NCBI GenBank assembly: GCA_019752795.1
Contig: JAIELS010000124.1
Location: forward strand, 1-33,776
Source of the DNA: Sphingobacteriaceae bacterium
Lineage (GTDB): Bacteria; Bacteroidota; Bacteroidia; Sphingobacteriales; Sphingobacteriaceae
DNA length: 33,776 nt
Reading direction: 5' to 3'
Each line of letters starts with the position of its first letter. The first letter of the stretch is position 1. A program made the translations under genes and the position numbers. Of the stretch, positions 29,177 to 33,776 are shown in pieces. A model generated the notes under the pieces. The model saw nothing but the letters and a program-made list of their open reading frames with translations, was not told the DNA's origin and searched no databases.

Positions 29177-30794
29177 ATACTTTCTCTCCATTTAGATATG
29201 TTTTTAATACTTTATTAGTCAAAATTTGTTGAGCATTTCCCTTCATGATGTCGTTTTCCATCATCACAAAATCAGCGAATTTTCCAACTTCTAAACTTCC
29301 TTTCTCTTTTTCTTCGAAATTTGCTTTTGCAGCCCAAATTGTCATTCCTCTTAAGGCTTCCTCAGCTGTTAATGCATTCTCCATTTGAAATCCATCTTTA
29401 GGAAAATCTTTCGAATCTTTTCTAGCTGTAGCCGCAAAAAATGTGAACATTGGGTTAATTTCTTCTACCGGAAAATCGGTTCCTAATGGAATCCAACCAT
29501 TTTGATCTAGTAATTGTTTGTAAGCATAAGCTCCTTTTATTCTAGTTTCTCCTAAACGATCTTTTGCCCAATACATATCTGAAGTAGCATGCGTAGGTTG
29601 CACAGAAGGTACAACACTCGATTTGCCAAATAGTTTAAAATCTTCTGGCGCAACAATTTGCGCATGTTCAATTCTCCAACGTTTATCATTCTTTTCGCCT
29701 AAGACTGCATTGTATATTTTTAGAATGCTGCGGTTGGCAGAATCGCCTATGGCATGCGTACACATTTGAAAATTATTGGCGTAAATTTTCTTAGCAACTT
29801 CTTCGAAATGCTTAATGTCACTTAATAAAAAGCCAGATTTATCAGGCATGTCACTATATGGGTGTAATAAACAAGCACCTCTAGAACCTAAAGCACCATC
29901 GCTGTACACTTTAAAAGATCTTACATTTAACCTGTCTGTTTTAATAGCACCACGTTTAATTAAATAATCAAAGTTTTTTTCTGCATCAGACAGCATTACA
30001 TATAAACGCATTTTTAAACTATTATCTTTCTGCATTTTTTCGATAAGATCTACAGCATTAAAATCTAAACCACAGTCATCGATGGTGGTTAGTCCAACCG
30101 CAAAACAATTTTGTTGAGCATCTAATAGTATTTTTTTAGCTTGATCCTCATTAGGCGAAGGAATTTTGCTAGCGACTAAATCAACAGCATTATCAATCAA
30201 TAAGCCAGTTAATTTACCATCTTTTTCTACAATGTCGCCACCAGTTAAAGTAAATGATTTTGTAATTCCAGCTGCGTTTAAAGCACTTTGATTGGCGATA
30301 GCAGCGTGTCCATCAACTCTTGTTAGTATAACTTCTCTGTTTGGGAACAACGCATCTAATTTTTCTTTGCTAGGAAATTGTTTGTCCTCCCAATCGTTTT
30401 GGTCCCAGCCCCTGCCAGTTAACCAACCATCAGGATGCGTTTTAGCAAATTCATTTAAGCGATTGATCACTTCTTCCCAACTTTTTGTTCCTCTTAAATC
30501 TATACTTTGTAAGCTTTGTCCGTAACCATAGAAATGTGCATGAGCATCTATAAAACCAGGGTAAATGGCTTTTCCAGCAGCATCTATTTCTTCTTTTCCA
30601 CTAAATTGTTTACGGATTTCGGCACTGTTGCCGACTGCCAAAATTTTACCGTCTTTAATTGCCATTGCTTCAGCAATATCAAATTTTTCGTTTACGGTAT
30701 AAATTTTTGCATTGTAAATAATCAAATCAGCCTTTGGCATGTTACAACTACAAAACACAATTATAGCTGCAAATAAGGATAGCATTCTTTTCAT
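29163..30794 (-). CDS. YtcJ-like amidohydrolase lipoprotein
   Basis: Lipobox VFCSCN, ADLIIYNAKIYTVNEKFDIAEAMAIKDGKILAVG, GFIDAHAHFYGYG, THAIGDSANR, RIEHAQIV and GTDFPVEEINPMFTFFAA. Confidence 0.92.
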   Translation of the reverse strand: MKRMLSLFAAIIVFCSCNMPKADLIIYNAKIYTVNEKFDIAEAMAIKDGKILAVGNSAEIRKQFSGKEEIDAAGKAIYPGFIDAHAHFYGYGQSLQSIDLRGTKSWEEVINRLNEFAKTHPDGWLTGRGWDQNDWEDKQFPSKEKLDALFPNREVILTRVDGHAAIANQSALNAAGITKSFTLTGGDIVEKDGKLTGLLIDNAVDLVASKIPSPNEDQAKKILLDAQQNCFAVGLTTIDDCGLDFNAVDLIEKMQKDNSLKMRLYVMLSDAEKNFDYLIKRGAIKTDRLNVRSFKVYSDGALGSRGACLLHPYSDMPDKSGFLLSDIKHFEEVAKKIYANNFQMCTHAIGDSANRSILKIYNAVLGEKNDKRWRIEHAQIVAPEDFKLFGKSSVVPSVQPTHATSDMYWAKDRLGETRIKGAYAYKQLLDQNGWIPLGTDFPVEEINPMFTFFAATARKDSKDFPKDGFQMENALTAEEALRGMTIWAAKANFEEKEKGSLEVGKFADFVMMENDIMKGNAQQILTNKVLKTYLNGEKVYEKK

Positions 30795-30967
30795 GGTTTA
30801 AAGATATAAATCCATTTTTAGTTTTTATGTAACAATCAAGTATTTAGATTTTCAAACTATCTCACACTGCTAAAGATAGTTTAGTCAATTTTACAATTAA
30901 ACAATCAACATTTATCGATTAAATTCTTGTATTTTCGCTAAATTAGCACCCTTACAAGAGCTTATAA

Positions 30968-32812
30968 ATGTCTGATATTATACAACTTTTACCCGATAGT
31001 GTTGCCAATCAAATTGCAGCAGGAGAGGTGGTGCAACGACCTGCATCAGCGGTAAAAGAATTACTCGAAAATGCGGTTGATGCTGGTGCAGATAGAATAC
31101 AATTAATTGTTAAAGATGCAGGCAAAGCATTGATACAAGTGATAGACAATGGTTGTGGAATGTCTATTACAGATGCTAGAATGTGTTTCGAGCGTCATGC
31201 AACTTCTAAAGTTCGCAAGGCGGAAGACTTATTTACAATCAGAACAATGGGTTTTAGAGGAGAAGCTATGGCTTCAATTGCCGCTATTGCGCAAGTAGAA
31301 ATGAAAACCAAACGTCATGAAGACGAAGTAGGTACATTGATACAAATTGAAGGTGCTTCTTTTGTAAAACAAGAGCCAATTGGCACGTCAAATGGAACAA
31401 GTATTGCCATAAAAAATCTATTTTATAATACACCTGCTCGAAGAAATTTTTTAAAAAGTAACGCTGCAGAAATGCGTCATATTATTGATGAATTTCAAAG
31501 GGTTGCTTTAGCTAAACCTCATATTGCTTTTAGCTTGAACCATGATGGAGTTGAGATTTATCGTTTGCCAGCTTCGGCATTGAAACAACGTGTGGTTCAT
31601 TTATTTGGCAATAATTACAATGAGCGTTTAATTCCAGTAGAAGAAGAAACAACGATTATTAATTTAAAAGGATTTATTGGGAAGCCAGAATTTGCTAAAA
31701 AAAGCAGGGGCGAACAGTTCTTTTTTGTAAATGATCGTTTTATTAAAGATGCTTACTTAAATCACGCAGTTACTAAGGCTTATCAAGAATTATTAGCTAA
31801 TGATAATTTTCCATTATATGTTCTTTTTATCGATATAGATCCTGCAAAGATTGATGTAAATGTCCATCCTACAAAAACAGAAATTAAGTATTTAGATGAG
31901 AGCTCTATTTATGCTATTATTCATTCGGCAGTAAAAAGATCATTGGGTAGGTTTAACATTAGTCCAACTATAGATTTTAACCAGGAAACTGGCTTTAGCA
32001 ATATGATTACGCATAAAGCACCAGAAGATATTGTACCGCCGAGTATTTCATTTAATCCAGATTTTAATCCTTTTGCACAAACTAATTCTGCTACAAAAGG
32101 GCAATCCTATTCAGGCGGTTCTGGTTCTTCAATGGCACCAAGTAAGAATTGGGGTTCTTTATACGAAATTTCTAGTCATCAACTGCCAGAGCAAGCTAGT
32201 TTAGCAATTGATACTAAGAAAGAAGATGAATTTGAACCCTTTCAAAAGCAATTTATGCAGTTGCATAATCGTTATATTGTTTCGCAAATTAAATCTGGCG
32301 TAATGATAATCGATCAGCAAGCTGCACATGAAAGGATTTTGTATGAGCGTTTTTTACTACATTTAGAAGATAGGAAAGGCGCTTCACAGCAAAGTCTTTT
32401 CCCGCAAACGGTTACTTTAAGTCCGAATGACTATGAGTTGGCAAAAAGTTTACTAGACGACATTAAAAGTTTAGGTTTTGAAGTAAGAGAGTTTGGTAAA
32501 AATACTTTAGTGATAGAAGGTATTCCAGTAGACTTAGGCAGTAAAAACATTAACGAAACTCAACTATTTGAGCATTTAATAGAAGGTTTTAAAAACTCGC
32601 AACAGGAATTAAAATTAGATAAGCGAGATGCATTGGCAAGAAGTATGGCGAAAAATAGTGCAATAAAAGCTGGTACAAAACTAGAACAACAAGAAATGAA
32701 CGCTTTAATAGAAGAATTATTTGCTTGTAAAACCCCTAACTTTGGTATCAATGGTAAGTTAGTAGTTCAAACAATAGGGCTGCAAGAAATTGCTCAAAAA
32801 TTTGAGAAATAA
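30968..32812 (+). CDS. mutL: DNA mismatch repair protein MutL
   Basis: IQLLPDSVANQIAAGEVVQRPASAVKELLENAVDAGA, GFRGEAMASIAAI, NLFYNTPARRNFLKS, HPTKTEIKY and C-terminal QQAAHERILYERF. Confidence 0.99.
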   Translation: MSDIIQLLPDSVANQIAAGEVVQRPASAVKELLENAVDAGADRIQLIVKDAGKALIQVIDNGCGMSITDARMCFERHATSKVRKAEDLFTIRTMGFRGEAMASIAAIAQVEMKTKRHEDEVGTLIQIEGASFVKQEPIGTSNGTSIAIKNLFYNTPARRNFLKSNAAEMRHIIDEFQRVALAKPHIAFSLNHDGVEIYRLPASALKQRVVHLFGNNYNERLIPVEEETTIINLKGFIGKPEFAKKSRGEQFFFVNDRFIKDAYLNHAVTKAYQELLANDNFPLYVLFIDIDPAKIDVNVHPTKTEIKYLDESSIYAIIHSAVKRSLGRFNISPTIDFNQETGFSNMITHKAPEDIVPPSISFNPDFNPFAQTNSATKGQSYSGGSGSSMAPSKNWGSLYEISSHQLPEQASLAIDTKKEDEFEPFQKQFMQLHNRYIVSQIKSGVMIIDQQAAHERILYERFLLHLEDRKGASQQSLFPQTVTLSPNDYELAKSLLDDIKSLGFEVREFGKNTLVIEGIPVDLGSKNINETQLFEHLIEGFKNSQQELKLDKRDALARSMAKNSAIKAGTKLEQQEMNALIEELFACKTPNFGINGKLVVQTIGLQEIAQKFEK

Positions 32813-32841
32813 AATATTAAATAAGTGCATAAAACATAAAT

Positions 32842-33537
32842 ATGAATAACATTACTCCAGTAGTTAAAAACTTATTAATTATCAACGTAATCTTCTTTTT
32901 TGCAACGTGGCTTTTTCAGCAACAAGGAATTGCGCTAGATCAATATTTAGCTGTTTTTTACTTTGATTCGCCTAATTTTAAAATTTGGCAACCTATCACT
33001 TACATGTTTATGCATGGTAATCTAACCCATATTTTCTTTAATATGTTTGCCTTGTACTCTTTTGGGAGTATTTTAGAAGCACATTGGGGTGGGAAACGTT
33101 TTATCAATTTTTATTTAATTACAGGTTTAGGTGCATTGGCCTTACAATGGGGAGTGCAAGCATTTGAAGTTTATCAGATTACAGGTTCATCCATTCATGA
33201 TTTGGCGACATTAACTGTACAAAACGAACGTGACTTGGGTACTTTACAACAGATCTATTTCGGGCCGATGGTTGGGGCTTCTGGTGCAATTTTCGGACTT
33301 TTAGTAGCGTTTGGGATGTTATACCCGAATTTGGAAATGTACATTATGTTTATTCCAGTGCCAGTTAAAGCGAAATATATTGTGCCGGTTTATATTGTAT
33401 TAGAACTCGTATTAGGTTTTAGTAAAATTGAAGGAGATTCTGTCGCACACTTTGCACATTTAGGTGGAGCCTTAATTGGTTATATTTTAGTTAAAATTTG
33501 GCGTAATAAAACCACTTATTTCGATTATTATGAATAA
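32842..33537 (+). CDS. Rhomboid family intramembrane serine protease
   Basis: Six TM-like helices, PITYMFMHGNLTHIFFNMFALYSFG, GASGAIFG (Ser) and HFAHLGGALIGY (His). Confidence 0.95.
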   Translation: MNNITPVVKNLLIINVIFFFATWLFQQQGIALDQYLAVFYFDSPNFKIWQPITYMFMHGNLTHIFFNMFALYSFGSILEAHWGGKRFINFYLITGLGALALQWGVQAFEVYQITGSSIHDLATLTVQNERDLGTLQQIYFGPMVGASGAIFGLLVAFGMLYPNLEMYIMFIPVPVKAKYIVPVYIVLELVLGFSKIEGDSVAHFAHLGGALIGYILVKIWRNKTTYFDYYE

Positions 33538-33776
33538 TAGTGTGTTAGAGGATATTAAGTTTAAGGTGCTTAAATCAGGCAACCCTGTATTTTTATACAT
33601 GGGTATTAACATTGCTATTTTTGTTGTTTTTTCGTTATTATCTGTTATCCTTTTTTTTGCGGGTTATCAAGGTTTAGTTGAAGGATTTGTAACTGATTAT
33701 TTAGCTTTTCCATCAAATCCAAATTTATGGTTAAGTCATTTTTATACTCCATTAACCTATCAATTTTTCCATGCAG
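33530..33776 (+). CDS. Second rhomboid-like protein, 3'-truncated by the window edge
   Basis: ATG at 33530 overlaps the previous stop; translation MNNSVLEDIKFKVLKSGNPVFLYMGINIAIFVVFSLLSVILFFAGYQG...LWLSHFYTPLTYQFFHA runs off the edge and aligns by eye with the PITYMFMHG region of the upstream rhomboid. Not in the ORF track. Confidence 0.75.
   Translation, partial: MNNSVLEDIKFKVLKSGNPVFLYMGINIAIFVVFSLLSVILFFAGYQGLVEGFVTDYLAFPSNPNLWLSHFYTPLTYQFFHA

Noticed and set aside
26137-32751. Short ORFs at 26137, 28426, 30292, 30516 and 32560
   Set aside because: Embedded in the oxygenase, serine hydrolase, amidohydrolase and mutL genes; no independent support.
1-33776. CRISPR arrays, tRNA/rRNA genes, phage or transposase genes, toxin-antitoxin or defence modules
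   Set aside because: Looked for by eye on both strands; no regularly spaced repeats, tRNA-like cloverleafs or recognisable proteins of these types. A tool-based scan would be needed to exclude small ncRNAs.

Overview
AT-rich chromosomal window from a Bacteroidota genome, most like Sphingobacteriaceae/Pedobacter (inferred from SusC/SusD, TAnnTTTG promoters and protein flavour; no taxonomic search was run). The main accessory element is a mannan-type polysaccharide utilisation locus at about 3.2-18.6 kb. Its minus-strand arm reads SusC, SusD, IPT/TIG surface glycan-binding lipoprotein, alkaline-phosphatase-superfamily enzyme, GH26 mannanase, SSS symporter, GH130 phosphorylase, AGE-family (mannobiose/cellobiose) 2-epimerase. 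The divergent plus-strand arm reads AraC regulator, CE2-type esterase, GDSL/SGNH hydrolase. The rest looks mostly like ordinary chromosomal genes: PAP2 phosphatase, LTA-synthase-like membrane sulfatase-fold protein, fatty acid desaturase, NPP-like phosphodiesterase, S10 peptidase, accA, msrA, 2OG-Fe(II) oxygenase, a beta-lactamase-type hydrolase with an apparent GH3 C-terminal-domain remnant, amidohydrolase, mutL and two tandem rhomboids. I saw no convincing unknown defence or mobile system. The better leads are the phosphatase-superfamily enzyme inside the mannan PUL, operator-like repeats in the divergent PUL promoter, the GH3-remnant/beta-lactamase fusion, a compound intergenic repeat at 24.66-24.75 kb, and an ORF at the right edge that is missing from the ORF track.
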